A stretch of DNA of 21,104 nucleotides, from assembly GCA_900545615.1 (NCBI GenBank), contig UQZM01000041.1:1-21104 (forward strand). Direction: 5' to 3'. Under the pieces are notes generated by a model. The model worked only from the letters and a program-made list of their open reading frames with translations. It made no database searches and was not told the DNA's origin. Positions 1-7,640 of the stretch are shown here, one piece after another. The translations under genes were made by a program, and so were the position numbers. How positions within the stretch are numbered: position 1 is the first letter of the stretch; every line of letters begins with the position of its first letter. This DNA comes from an uncultured Collinsella sp. GTDB lineage: Bacteria; Actinomycetota; Coriobacteriia; Coriobacteriales; Coriobacteriaceae.

Positions 1-6
1 AAAGAG

Positions 7-32
7 AAGAGGCGGGGCATGCCCCGCCTCTT
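7..32 (-). terminator. Rho-independent terminator of the exported-protein gene
   Basis: A perfect 26-bp palindrome (AAGAGGCGGGGC and its complement, no spacer) lies 18 bp beyond the stop codon of the minus-strand gene ending at 51. Read on the minus strand it is followed by CTTCTCTTT, a broken T-tract. Position and GC-rich stem favour a terminator; the interrupted T-run keeps it short of certain. Confidence 0.7.
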
Positions 33-50
33 ACACCACATCTCTGCGCG

Positions 51-1094
51 CTACCACAGCACGTATCCAGCAAACGAGAAATCGAACAGAATGGGAAATG
101 TGGGCATCCAGCACGTGAACTTATTGCCGCCGATACCGGGAAACGCCGCGGGGAAATCAAACGGAGTGATCTCTTGGTCCATGGTGGTGGGAATGATGGT
201 GGTCGAGCCCGATTCCGCCTTTGCGGCCGGCGCGGTGACAACGGCCATGGGGGAGGAGAGCGTGTAGGTTTTGCCCTGATAGTCGAGGACAAAGCGCAGC
301 TTGCATCCTTCTTCCAGAAGGCTCGACGCTGCATCGAGGAACTTGTCTTCGAGTGTGAACGTCGCCAGATTATCCGCACCCGATGCGCTGGCCTTGATCT
401 GGCCGATCTGCGTGACGGTTTCGGGTGAGCTGCCCGCGGCAGGCGTCACTTTGTTGATGCGCAGCGTTGCCTGTCCACCCTGTGGCAGATGTGCCTGCAC
501 GGTAAAGGCGTGCGTATCGGGCTGCTCGTTTGCCGTGTCGTCCTTCGGCAATGCCATGAACGTGGCTTCAGCGTACTGGATGTCCCATTCGTCGAATGTG
601 AGTTGGCGGAAGTACGGCTCGCCATCGGAGAGCGGACGTGTGGGTGCGGTAATAGCGGTGCCGCCCTGGATACGCGCAAGGGGAATCTCGACATCGCGGT
701 AGCCTGCCATGCTAATGGAGATGCCGCCGTTAAAGTCGTACGCGTCGAGAAGCGTTGCCTCGTCCACGTAGCCTTCTGAAAGCGGCGCGACCTCAAAGAT
801 GGCCGTGCCTTCGTCATCGGTAGTGGCGGTGAGCTGCTTGCCTGCGGCATAGCGCGACGTGAGCGTGACCTGCGCGCCCGTGATGGGCGTATTCTTGTTG
901 GCGACGTCGACCACGACCACACCGAACATGGTGCGCGAGAGAACGAGCACCCTGAAGGGGTCTTTTTCGTCGGCATGGGCTTCGGTGGGCGCGAACGGCA
1001 ATATGAAGGCGTTTGCGCTTTCCGGCACGCGCGGCAACATAATGCTCGCTAACGAGGACGCTCCGGCAACAAGTAACGAACGGCGATCAAGCAT
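51..1094 (-). CDS. Exported protein with twin-arginine signal and carboxypeptidase-regulatory/Ig-like fold, function unknown
   Basis: The protein has 347 residues. I place the start at the ATG at 1094 because it opens a signal peptide (MLDRRSLLVAGASSLASIML) and has GGGAG about 7 nt upstream; the longer open frame reaching 1379 runs into the regulator gene. The RRSLL core resembles a Tat signal, with likely cleavage after AHA near residue 41. Residues about 55-141 (conserved-looking G-V-V-V-D, P-I-T-G-A-Q-V-T-L, then D-D-E-G-T and a MAGY turn) look like a carboxypeptidase-regulatory or Ig-like beta-sandwich, a fold common in surface proteins. The remainder is beta-rich and ends with an aromatic tail rich in Phe, Trp and Pro, with no LPXTG motif. 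It lies downstream of, and codirectional with, the LuxR-type gene, 155 bp away, so regulation by it is possible. The biochemical role is not recognisable. The reading frame is firm, the function is not. Confidence 0.8.
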   Translation of the reverse strand: MLDRRSLLVAGASSLASIMLPRVPESANAFILPFAPTEAHADEKDPFRVLVLSRTMFGVVVVDVANKNTPITGAQVTLTSRYAAGKQLTATTDDEGTAIFEVAPLSEGYVDEATLLDAYDFNGGISISMAGYRDVEIPLARIQGGTAITAPTRPLSDGEPYFRQLTFDEWDIQYAEATFMALPKDDTANEQPDTHAFTVQAHLPQGGQATLRINKVTPAAGSSPETVTQIGQIKASASGADNLATFTLEDKFLDAASSLLEEGCKLRFVLDYQGKTYTLSSPMAVVTAPAAKAESGSTTIIPTTMDQEITPFDFPAAFPGIGGNKFTCWMPTFPILFDFSFAGYVLW

Positions 1095-1249
1095 CTTGGG
1101 CTCCCATCCCGCAAGTATCGGTGGAAATAATCCAATTTTGCGAGAAGGCGCCCCGTAGCGGTAGTGCCGTTCAAGGGTCAAAATGTCCAAATTGATCGAG
1201 CGAAGCGCCGGGTTCCGGAATGCGTTCGATTCGCTTGGCAGTCCGGTCG

Positions 1250-2257
1250 CTAACGTAACATATGCGCGACCAGCTCGGTGCGTGTGCCGATGCCAAGCTT
1301 TGCGTATACGCCGGATAGGCGGTTTTTGACGGTGCCCGGCGATACTCCCATATGGCGTGCGATTTCGGCGTTGGTCCACCCACGACAGGCGAGCATGGCC
1401 ATGGTGAATTCCGTGGTCGTTAGATCGTCGGCCACGTCCTCGCCCGAATCGGGGTTGTGGATGCGCCGCCAGCCGTAGCTGAAGCGGTACGTGATCTCGA
1501 TGATGCGCGCGAAGTCGTCAGGGTATTGCGTTTTTAGGCACGCCTCGATGAGCCCCTGTAAAAGGCCGTGATGCTCGCCAATGAGCTCGATAAGGCCGTC
1601 GGGACGCGCAATGTTCCAAGCAACTCCGAAGTGCGTTTTTGCGGCGTCGACGTCTTTGAGACTCATGCATGCCATGGAAGCTGCCAGGTGCAGGAACAGT
1701 TCCGAGATCGGATAGCTTCCCTGTTTCATGATCAGGGCATTTTCCGCCATGCCTAGGCTGCGGCCGTATTCGCCGCGCAGGTACAAGGCGTGCGCCATCA
1801 CGTAGCTGGCGAACAGGCGCAGGCCTTCGGGCAGATGCGCCACAAGTGGATAAAACTCTTCGGCAGAATACGGGGAAGGCAAGTGCAGCAGGACACTCGC
1901 GGCCGAGGCGAACAGGATATGCGTAGCGTGGATGGCGGGCGATTCCTCGTCGGCCGGCGTATCGAGGATGCCCGCAAGACAACGGCGGGCGTCGGCGATA
2001 CGGTTGAGCGACAGGCTGGCATATCCGCAGATAAAGCATGCGGAATAGCGCAATGCGGGGTCGGTGGCGTCAAGATAGGGGCGCGCCGTCTTGGCAGCGA
2101 GGGCGGCCTGTCCGCGAAAGTACAGCGCTTCTGCCGTGGCGATGGTGCGTGAATCGGGGTCGGAAATGCCTGCAACCGCAGCGTCAATCTGCCCCGGCAC
2201 AAAGGCGGTGCACATCAACGGCATGGGAACGCGTGGGTAGCCATCGCAGTCCATCAT
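1250..2257 (-). CDS. LuxR-type transcriptional regulator with helical (TPR-like) N-terminus
   Basis: The protein has 335 residues. The last 60 or so form a LuxR/GerE helix-turn-helix: LTTTEFTMAMLACRGWTNAE, followed by IARHMGVSPGTVKNRLSGVY and AKLGIGTRTELV. The core residues of the family (TxxE, the NAEIA turn, GTVKN-H/R) are present. Residues about 35-260 are alpha-helical with alternating small and aromatic residues, like tetratricopeptide repeats of MalT-like regulators. No receiver or autoinducer domain is seen. Two adjacent ATG codons (2257 and 2254) follow GGGAG; the second has better spacing (7 nt). An open frame continues far upstream to 3037, but that part is antisense to the GMP synthetase gene and is not coding. 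The likely target is itself or the exported-protein gene downstream; this is inference. Confidence 0.85.
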   Translation of the reverse strand: MMDCDGYPRVPMPLMCTAFVPGQIDAAVAGISDPDSRTIATAEALYFRGQAALAAKTARPYLDATDPALRYSACFICGYASLSLNRIADARRCLAGILDTPADEESPAIHATHILFASAASVLLHLPSPYSAEEFYPLVAHLPEGLRLFASYVMAHALYLRGEYGRSLGMAENALIMKQGSYPISELFLHLAASMACMSLKDVDAAKTHFGVAWNIARPDGLIELIGEHHGLLQGLIEACLKTQYPDDFARIIEITYRFSYGWRRIHNPDSGEDVADDLTTTEFTMAMLACRGWTNAEIARHMGVSPGTVKNRLSGVYAKLGIGTRTELVAHMLR

Positions 2258-2289
2258 CCATCTCCCAACAGCTGGCAACAATAGCAGCA

Positions 2290-2318
2290 ATTGTACTCCT
2301 GTTGCTCGGGACTGGAAT
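2290..2318 (-). promoter_or_regulatory. Possible promoter of the LuxR-type gene
   Basis: On the minus strand TTCCAG and TACAAT are separated by 17 bp, with the TACAAT (5 of 6 to consensus) about 32 nt before the start codons. The -35 box is poor. This is a weak call made on position and the -10 alone. Confidence 0.3.
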
Positions 2319-2479
2319 TTGTGGGTATCGCCTACGATTGTGCCGAACGTATAAAGGAAGAGTCTATTGGCGATGCTCCCAAGGTGGCTACCGAAGTCTA
2401 GCTGACCTTGGGATATAGAAAAACTGCCGCCCCTGCAAAAAGCTCTGTCGCAGCGATGGGAAACGTATCTCGTTCTGCA

Positions 2480-2485
2480 TATAAT
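2480..2485 (+). promoter_or_regulatory. Likely -10 element for the GMP synthetase gene
   Basis: A perfect TATAAT lies 66 bp upstream of the start codon. TG occurs just before it (TGCATATAAT) but is one base too far away for a textbook extended -10, and no good -35 box is visible. The rest of the roughly 294-bp gap between the divergent LuxR-type and GMP synthetase genes shows no purine riboswitch core that I can recognise, and no other gene. Confidence 0.35.
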
Positions 2486-2551
2486 GAGGTCATATGACGG
2501 TGCGTCTGCATACGCGCGGCGCATTTCCATCGAACCGAGAAGGAGCTCTGC

Positions 2552-3532
2552 ATGGATCCCAACAAGCGTCCCGACGACATGGTACGTATCACCACTCCCG
2601 AACTTGCCCAGGCGTTCATCGAAGAGCAGGTCGCTGCAATCCGCGAGCAGATCGGCGACAAAAAGGTCCTGCTGGCTCTTTCCGGTGGTGTCGACAGTTC
2701 GGTTGTCGCGGCCCTGCTCATCAAGGCCATCGGCAAGCAGCTCATTTGCGTGCATGTTAACCACGGCCTGATGCGCAAGGGCGAGAGCGAGCAGGTCGTC
2801 GACGTCTTCAAGAATCAGATGGATGCCAACCTGGTTTACGTTGACGCCACCGACCGCTTCCTGGACAAGCTCGTGGACGTCGAGGAGCCCGAGGCCAAGC
2901 GTAAGATTATCGGCGCCGAGTTCATTCGCGTGTTCGAGGAGGAGGCCCGCAAGGTTGGCGATGAGGTCAGCTTCCTCGCCCAGGGCACCATCTATCCCGA
3001 CATCCTGGAGTCCCAAGACGGCGTGAAGGCTCACCACAACGTGGGCGGTCTGCCCGAGGATCTGCAGTTTGAGCTCTGCGAGCCCGTCAAACTGCTGTAC
3101 AAGGACGAGGTCCGCGTCGTGGGTCGCGAGCTCGGCCTGCCCGAGAATATGGTTGAGCGCCAGCCGTTCCCCGGTCCCGGCCTGGGCGTCCGCTGCCTTG
3201 GTGCCATCACCCGCGACCGTCTTGAGGCGCTGCGCGAAGCCGACGCCATCGTGCGCGAGGAGATCGACAAGGCCGGTCTGACCATCTGGCAGTATTTTGC
3301 CGTCGTGCCCGACTTCCGCGCAACCGGTGTGCGCGAGGGCAAGCGCGCCTACGATTGGCCCTGCATCATCCGCTGCATCAACACCGTCGATGTCATGACT
3401 GCCGAGGTTCCCGAGCTCGACTGGGCGCTACTCAAGCGTATTACCGCTCGCGTCACCGCCGAGGTTCCCGGCATCTGCCGCGTGTGTTACGACCTTACGC
3501 CCAAGCCCGTTGGCACCGTTGAGTGGGAGTAA
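2552..3532 (+). CDS. guaA: GMP synthetase, stand-alone ATP-pyrophosphatase subunit (GuaA B-domain, no glutaminase)
   Basis: The 326-residue protein amidates XMP to GMP using ATP, the last step of guanine nucleotide synthesis. The ATP-pyrophosphatase loop SGGVDSS is at residues 44-50. It is followed by family blocks: HVNHGLMRKGE (68-78), QGTIYPDILES (144-154), HHNVGGLPE (161-169), LLYKDEVR (181-188), RQPFPGPGLGVR (203-214), and the C-terminal dimer-domain ending KPVGTVEWE. So the whole synthetase half is present. The usual bacterial enzyme is about 510-520 residues because an N-terminal class I glutamine amidotransferase precedes this part; here it is absent. The start is an ATG with AGGAG 7 nt upstream, and no amidotransferase fragment lies before it, so this looks like a true stand-alone gene as in archaea rather than a broken one. 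It would need free ammonia or a separate glutaminase. The gene has its own terminator and forms no operon. Confidence 0.92.
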   Translation: MDPNKRPDDMVRITTPELAQAFIEEQVAAIREQIGDKKVLLALSGGVDSSVVAALLIKAIGKQLICVHVNHGLMRKGESEQVVDVFKNQMDANLVYVDATDRFLDKLVDVEEPEAKRKIIGAEFIRVFEEEARKVGDEVSFLAQGTIYPDILESQDGVKAHHNVGGLPEDLQFELCEPVKLLYKDEVRVVGRELGLPENMVERQPFPGPGLGVRCLGAITRDRLEALREADAIVREEIDKAGLTIWQYFAVVPDFRATGVREGKRAYDWPCIIRCINTVDVMTAEVPELDWALLKRITARVTAEVPGICRVCYDLTPKPVGTVEWE

Positions 3533-3567
3533 GCTTCTACTCTTTTGGACGAATTGCATTGACAGGG

Positions 3568-3607
3568 AGGGGCCCCGCGCAAACGTGTGCGGGGCCCCTT
3601 TCGTTTT
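3568..3607 (+). terminator. Rho-independent terminator after the GMP synthetase gene
   Basis: An 11-bp perfect stem (AGGGGCCCCGC / GCGGGGCCCCT), extendable to 13 bp with a G-U pair, encloses a 6-10 nt loop and runs into TTTCGTTTT. The T-tract is on the plus-strand side only. It also separates this gene from the convergent kinase gene ending at 3630. Confidence 0.93.
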
Positions 3608-3629
3608 ACTGTTCGGCTAACGCTACAGA

Positions 3630-4757
3630 TCATTTTGGAAGGCTTACGAGCATGGTGGTCCCGTCCTCGGAACTTGCTTCGACCTCTACGGCGCCACCGT
3701 GAAGCGCTGCAATCTCCCAAACGAGCGCTAGCCCGAGTCCTGCGCCGCCGTATGCCCTGCTGCGGGATTTATCCAGGCGAAAGAACGGTTGGAAGATGCT
3801 CTCACGGTACTGTTTGGGTATTCCCGGGCCCTGGTCCTCGACTCGCAGGAACACGTGGCTGTCGTTGTCGCAGATGGAGACGTTGACAGTCGAGCCGGGG
3901 CGGCTGTAACGGATGGCATTTTCGACCAGGTTAAACACCAGCCGATAGAGGAGCGTGTCGCTCCCGATTACTAAAGCGTCTCCAGCACAATTGAGGGCTA
4001 TGCCCTTATTTTCGGCAAGTGGCGCAAGGTCGGTGAGGACCTCTTCGGACAAGGGACCAAGTTCCACATCGTCCTCGCAAGGAACGCTGCGCAGCTCACT
4101 CATCTCGAGCAATACCTTGGCCATTCGAGACATGCGCTCGGTTTGTTCTTGTAGCAGGCCGAGCAGCTCGGCTGTTTCGGGTTGCAAACCGGAGTGTTCG
4201 GAGATGAATAGTTCAATCTGTGCTTGCATAAGGGCGAGCGGGGTGCGCAGCTCGTGTGCGGCGTTGCCGGTAAACTGACGCTGTGCAGAGAACCCTTCGC
4301 CAAGACGAGCGATCATGTCGTTGAAAGAGGCGCTGCATCGTTGTAGCTCGGTGGGCACATCTTCATTGAGTCTGATTTCGCTTAGGTTGTCAGGTTGCAC
4401 ACGCTCAACCTGAGCTGCAAAAGCCCGTAGCGGTTTGAGTGCACGGCCGCTCACAAAGTATGCCAGCGCGCCGCCAAGGAGTGTGACTCCAGCCGTGATG
4501 TACCAGGCTGTCGTGCCAAAAGACTCCTGTGCGTCGTTTACGACGATCGTGACCTTGTCATCGAGGGCTGCTTTCGTTGGGTCGAACGCCTGGAGCGAAT
4601 CTTCGCCGGTTGCGTTAAAGGCCGAGATGTCGCTGCCGATGGCATCCATGTAGCGCATGCCCGTATAGCCGACCAGGCAGTTCGTCAGCACGCATGCCGC
4701 ACACGTGAGCAGTGCCGTCATAATCGTTATGCGCCATTGCAGCGAAAGCCCTTTCAT
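3630..4757 (-). CDS. Membrane sensor histidine kinase of an OmpR-type two-component system
   Basis: The protein has 375 residues. Two membrane segments (about 10-30 and 84-103) flank a short external loop of some 50 residues, so the sensing surface is small. A HAMP-like linker (about 103-155) leads to the H-box HELRTPL with His168. The ATP-binding domain shows the N-box LVENAIRYS (Asn280), the G1 box DQGPGIP, the F-box FQPFFRLD and the G2 box GGAGLGLAL. All catalytic motifs are intact. The ATG overlaps the stop codon of the response regulator gene by the ATGA at 4754-4757, so the two are translationally coupled. The pair is divergent from the polyferredoxin/thioredoxin operon, which suggests control of that operon. 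The signal is unknown; a redox or metal signal is inference from neighbours. Confidence 0.93.
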   Translation of the reverse strand: MKGLSLQWRITIMTALLTCAACVLTNCLVGYTGMRYMDAIGSDISAFNATGEDSLQAFDPTKAALDDKVTIVVNDAQESFGTTAWYITAGVTLLGGALAYFVSGRALKPLRAFAAQVERVQPDNLSEIRLNEDVPTELQRCSASFNDMIARLGEGFSAQRQFTGNAAHELRTPLALMQAQIELFISEHSGLQPETAELLGLLQEQTERMSRMAKVLLEMSELRSVPCEDDVELGPLSEEVLTDLAPLAENKGIALNCAGDALVIGSDTLLYRLVFNLVENAIRYSRPGSTVNVSICDNDSHVFLRVEDQGPGIPKQYRESIFQPFFRLDKSRSRAYGGAGLGLALVWEIAALHGGAVEVEASSEDGTTMLVSLPK

Positions 4758-5428
4758 TCTCCATCCTCCATAACGTAGCCCTCTCCAATCCGATTACGAA
4801 TCGGGTCGTATCCCAAAGCGCCGCGCAACTTTTTTCGGAGCGACGAGATGTGAACGCGGGTTGCGTTGCTAAAGCTGTTCACGGTGCTATCCCAAACGTG
4901 CTCTATAAGCTCCTCTTGGCTTACCGGTCGCCCCTGATTAAGCATCAGGTATTCCAAGATTCCCGTTTCCTTGCGTGTAAGAGATAGAGCCTCACTGTCC
5001 ACGGAAGCGATGCGCGCCTTGGTGTCAAAGTTGAGCTTTCCGCAGGTTAATACTATGTCGCTTTGTGCGAAGCGCCTGAGGGTAAGGCTGCGGATCCTTG
5101 CCGCAAGTTCGTCCAGATGAAACGGCTTGGTAAGGTAATCGTTGGCGCCGGCATCGAGTCCGGCAACTTTATCGGATACTTCGCCACGTGCGGACAGAAT
5201 CAGTACCTTGGTCTCGCAGTCGGTTTTCCTAAGTTCCCTGAGCACGGTCATGCCGTCGATACGGGGGAGATTGAGGTCGAGCACCACGAGGTCAAAGACT
5301 TCGACGCCCAGCAGGTCGAGCGCCTCCTGTCCATCGTGACAGCAGTCGACGCTGTACGCCAAGTTTCGCAAGCTGCGCGCGATTGCATCGCACAGTGCTC
5401 GCTCGTCTTCGACGATCAAAATACGCAT
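4754..5428 (-). CDS. OmpR/PhoB-family response regulator
   Basis: The protein has 224 residues. The receiver domain has acidic residues E7, D8 and E9, phosphoacceptor Asp51 (VVLDLNLP), Ser79 and Lys101 (LTKPF). The C-terminal winged helix (about 125-222) contains LSLTRKETGILEYLMLNQGR, the recognition helix stretch NATRVHISSLRKKL and the wing IRNRIGEGYVM. I chose the ATG at 5428 (MRILIVEDE) because AAGGAG lies 7 nt upstream; the alternative start at 5446 would add six residues before a canonical receiver strand. It is the first gene of the kinase operon and starts 87 bp from the divergent small-peptide gene. Confidence 0.95.
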   Translation of the reverse strand: MRILIVEDERALCDAIARSLRNLAYSVDCCHDGQEALDLLGVEVFDLVVLDLNLPRIDGMTVLRELRKTDCETKVLILSARGEVSDKVAGLDAGANDYLTKPFHLDELAARIRSLTLRRFAQSDIVLTCGKLNFDTKARIASVDSEALSLTRKETGILEYLMLNQGRPVSQEELIEHVWDSTVNSFSNATRVHISSLRKKLRGALGYDPIRNRIGEGYVMEDGE

Positions 5429-5447
5429 AACAGTCTCCTTGCACATT

Positions 5448-5485
5448 CCATATCGCGCTTAACACGGATTTTATAGCCGATATGG
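5448..5485. promoter_or_regulatory. Inverted repeat in the divergent promoter region (candidate response-regulator operator)
   Basis: Perfect 8-bp arms CCATATCG (5448-5455) and CGATATGG (5478-5485) lie between the response regulator and the redox operon, with centres 30 bp (about three helical turns) apart. A plausible plus-strand promoter overlaps it: TTAACA at 5459-5464 and TATGGT at 5481-5486, 16 bp apart. A TATAAA on the minus strand (5470-5475) could serve the regulator. Binding by the adjacent regulator is inference. Confidence 0.45.
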
Positions 5486-5515
5486 TCCAATGGTCGCGTA
5501 ACGAAAGGAGTGGTC

Positions 5516-5665
5516 GTGTTGTTCAAAGCGGTAAAACCCGTGGTACAGGTCGCTTTGTTGATCGTCGGAATTACCATGGTGTGCTTTGGTGTTATGCGTG
5601 GCGAGGCGGATGCCGTGCTGGCCAAAGCGATTAGGCTGTGCTTGGAGTGTATCGGAATTGGATAA
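5516..5665 (+). CDS. Small CxxC membrane peptide, CD1871A-like
   Basis: The gene encodes 49 residues from a GTG start. It is recognised by AAAGGAG 5 nt upstream, one hydrophobic segment (about residues 9-26) and the C-terminal block RGEADAV..KAIRLCLECIGIG. That block, with CLECIGIG at the very end, matches my recollection of the CD1871A family of CxxC-motif small proteins known from clostridia and other anaerobes. The peptide would sit in the membrane with the CxxC pair near one face. Its stop codon overlaps the proposed TTG start of the polyferredoxin gene. It is likely to be missed by annotation pipelines because of its size and GTG start. Function is unknown; the company of a NapH-like protein and a TlpA-like thioredoxin suggests electron or thiol transfer. 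Confidence 0.8.
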   Translation: MLFKAVKPVVQVALLIVGITMVCFGVMRGEADAVLAKAIRLCLECIGIG

Positions 5666-6560
5666 AAGAGAAAACACTGCGTCGCATGTTTTGGCCCGAT
5701 TTCGCGGATTCATTCAGGCGGCGGCGACGCTGGTCACCAATATTCACCTGCCAAACTTTGCCAAAGGCGGCATCTATCAGGGCGCGGGAAAAACAGTCTG
5801 CGTACCTGGGCTTAATTGCTATTCGTGCCCCGCGGCATCAGGTGCGTGTCCCATTGGGTCGTTCCAGTCGGTGGTAGGTTCATCCAAGTTCAACTTCTCC
5901 TACTACGTCACCGGTACGCTCATTTTGCTTGGCGTGCTGCTGGGACGCTTTGTATGCGGGTTTTTGTGCCCGTTTGGCTGGCTGCAGGAACTTCTACACA
6001 AGATTCCCGGCAAAAAGCTATCAACGAAAAAGCTCAAGCCGCTCACGTACGTCAAGTATGCCGTGCTGCTGTTTGCCGTGGTGCTGCTGCCCGTCTTGGT
6101 GGTCAACGATGTGGGCATGGGCGACCCGTTCTTTTGCAAGTACATCTGCCCGCAGGGCGTGCTCGAGGGTGCGATTCCGCTGTCCATCATGAATACGGGA
6201 ATCCGCTCCGCGCTGGGAAAGCTCTTTACCTGGAAGCTCGCGATTCTCATTGCGGTTGCGGTGCTGAGCGTGTTGTTCTACCGCCCCTTCTGCAAATGGA
6301 TTTGTCCACTCGGCGCATTCTATGCGCTCATGAATAGGGTGTCCCTGTTGGGGATTCAGGTCGACGCGTGCAAATGCGTCTCGTGCGGCAAGTGTTCAAG
6401 GGTTTGTCAGATGGACGTTGATGTGGTCCGGGCGCCCAATCATGCCGAATGTATCCGGTGCGGAAAGTGCATCGGGGCCTGTCCCGTCGATGCCATCAGC
6501 TATCGCTATGGCCTGGATGTGTCGGCGGAAAAGCTCCCCTTGACCGCCGATAAAAAGTAA
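5658..6560 (+). CDS. NapH/NosR-like membrane polyferredoxin (4Fe-4S binding protein)
   Basis: The protein has 300 residues from a TTG at 5658, which overlaps the preceding TAA (5663-5665); a GGAG lies 10 nt upstream. The longer frame from 5586 would read through the small peptide gene. Membrane segments lie near 82-98, 131-150 and 192-208. Three CxxxCP motifs follow such segments (C100/C104, C160/C164, C212/C216), typical of the NapH/MauN/NosR (Fer4_5) family. The C-terminal part carries two ferredoxin clusters: C240-C243-C246-C250 and C265-C268-C271-C275. An extra N-terminal group C48, C54, C57, C64 may bind another centre. Such proteins move electrons across or along the membrane, often from quinols. 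With the TlpA-like lipoprotein next door it may pass reducing power to the outside; that is inference. Confidence 0.9.
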   Translation: MDKRENTASHVLARFRGFIQAAATLVTNIHLPNFAKGGIYQGAGKTVCVPGLNCYSCPAASGACPIGSFQSVVGSSKFNFSYYVTGTLILLGVLLGRFVCGFLCPFGWLQELLHKIPGKKLSTKKLKPLTYVKYAVLLFAVVLLPVLVVNDVGMGDPFFCKYICPQGVLEGAIPLSIMNTGIRSALGKLFTWKLAILIAVAVLSVLFYRPFCKWICPLGAFYALMNRVSLLGIQVDACKCVSCGKCSRVCQMDVDVVRAPNHAECIRCGKCIGACPVDAISYRYGLDVSAEKLPLTADKK

Positions 6561-6589
6561 ACAAGCTTCGACAAAACGGAGGAATGACC

Positions 6590-7561
6590 ATGAAGCTTTC
6601 TAAGATTGCGGCCCTGTTTATGGTGCCGGTACTGGCCTTGTGTCTTGTGGCGTGCTCGGCACCTGGCGGCAATGCGAGCGAATCTGCGGACTCCGATTCT
6701 AAGATTGCAGAACTCACTGCGCAGAAGCCGACCAATGCCGACGAGGCCGCCGAGTTGTATGCAAAACTCATGCAGAAGGAGAACGATATCTTTTCGAGTG
6801 ATAACGCGCTGTGGGAAAAGGTATTCAATGCGGCAAATAAAGACTCGGTAATGATTGAGGACGGCAGCAATTACGGCGATTTCCTGCTCAAGACCATCGA
6901 CGGCGCCAAGGATGAGTTCACGGCGGATGAGCTCAAGACGCTCAAGGCCGGTGCGCAGCAGATCAAGGAGATCGAGGACAAGCTCGAGAGCTTGGAGAAG
7001 GAGTTCCCCGGCTGTGGAAGCACGCCGAGCGAAGGCGAGAGCGTCGACGCTTCGACCGCTGGCATGACGGCTGGTGCCAATGCTTCGAGCGAGGCGACGA
7101 AGTTCCCCAGCTTTACGGGCAAAGACCTGGATGGCAACGACGTGAGCAGCGACGAGCTGTTCTCTAAGAACAAGGTCACCGTCATGAACTTCTGGTTCAC
7201 CACTTGCAAGCCGTGCGTGGGCGAGCTGGGCGATCTTGAGAAACTGAATCAGGAGCTTGCCGAGAAGGGCGGCCAGGTCGTGGGCGTCAATTCCTTTACG
7301 CTCGATGGCAACAAGGGCGAGATTGCAGATGCCAAGGACGTGCTGAGCAAGAAGGGCGTGACATATAAGAACATCTGGTTTAAGTCGGATAGCGAGGCCG
7401 GTAAGTTTACGTCAAATTTGTTCTCGTTCCCGACAACGTATGTCATCGATCAGAATGGCAACATCGTAGGGGATCCAATCGTGGGAGCCATCAGCTCCGC
7501 CGAGCAGCGCGCAGCACTCAACAAGCTTATCGACCAGGCGATTGCGAATAGCAAGCAGTAA
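6590..7561 (+). CDS. TlpA-like thioredoxin-fold lipoprotein
   Basis: The protein has 323 residues. A lipoprotein signal ends in LVAC with Cys22 as the lipidated residue. Residues about 35-140 form an acidic helical region with Glu/Lys-rich repeats. A Ser/Gly/Ala linker (143-170) precedes a thioredoxin fold with active-site TTCKPC (Cys206/Cys209) and the cis-proline region SFPTTYVID. TlpA-type proteins reduce or exchange disulfides outside the membrane. The start at 6590 has GGAGG 7 nt upstream; an ATG six bases earlier is too close to it. The gene lies 29 bp after the polyferredoxin gene and is the last of the operon. CKPC differs from the CPHC/CPYC types, in keeping with a reducing TlpA role. 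Confidence 0.92.
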   Translation: MKLSKIAALFMVPVLALCLVACSAPGGNASESADSDSKIAELTAQKPTNADEAAELYAKLMQKENDIFSSDNALWEKVFNAANKDSVMIEDGSNYGDFLLKTIDGAKDEFTADELKTLKAGAQQIKEIEDKLESLEKEFPGCGSTPSEGESVDASTAGMTAGANASSEATKFPSFTGKDLDGNDVSSDELFSKNKVTVMNFWFTTCKPCVGELGDLEKLNQELAEKGGQVVGVNSFTLDGNKGEIADAKDVLSKKGVTYKNIWFKSDSEAGKFTSNLFSFPTTYVIDQNGNIVGDPIVGAISSAEQRAALNKLIDQAIANSKQ

Positions 7562-7640
7562 AAAACACGTAAAGCATCGCGAGGATCGTGTGTCGCTGTG
7601 CGAAGTAGTCCGCTGCTTTTCAAGATAAGCTCCACCATAT

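Noticed and set aside
2258..2551. Purine riboswitch before the GMP synthetase gene
   Set aside because: The conserved core sequences of purine riboswitches are not visible and the predicted leader after the TATAAT is only about 60 nt.
2258..3037. N-terminal extension of the LuxR-type frame to 595 codons
   Set aside because: The extra part is antisense to the GMP synthetase gene; a proper start with GGGAG exists at 2254-2257.
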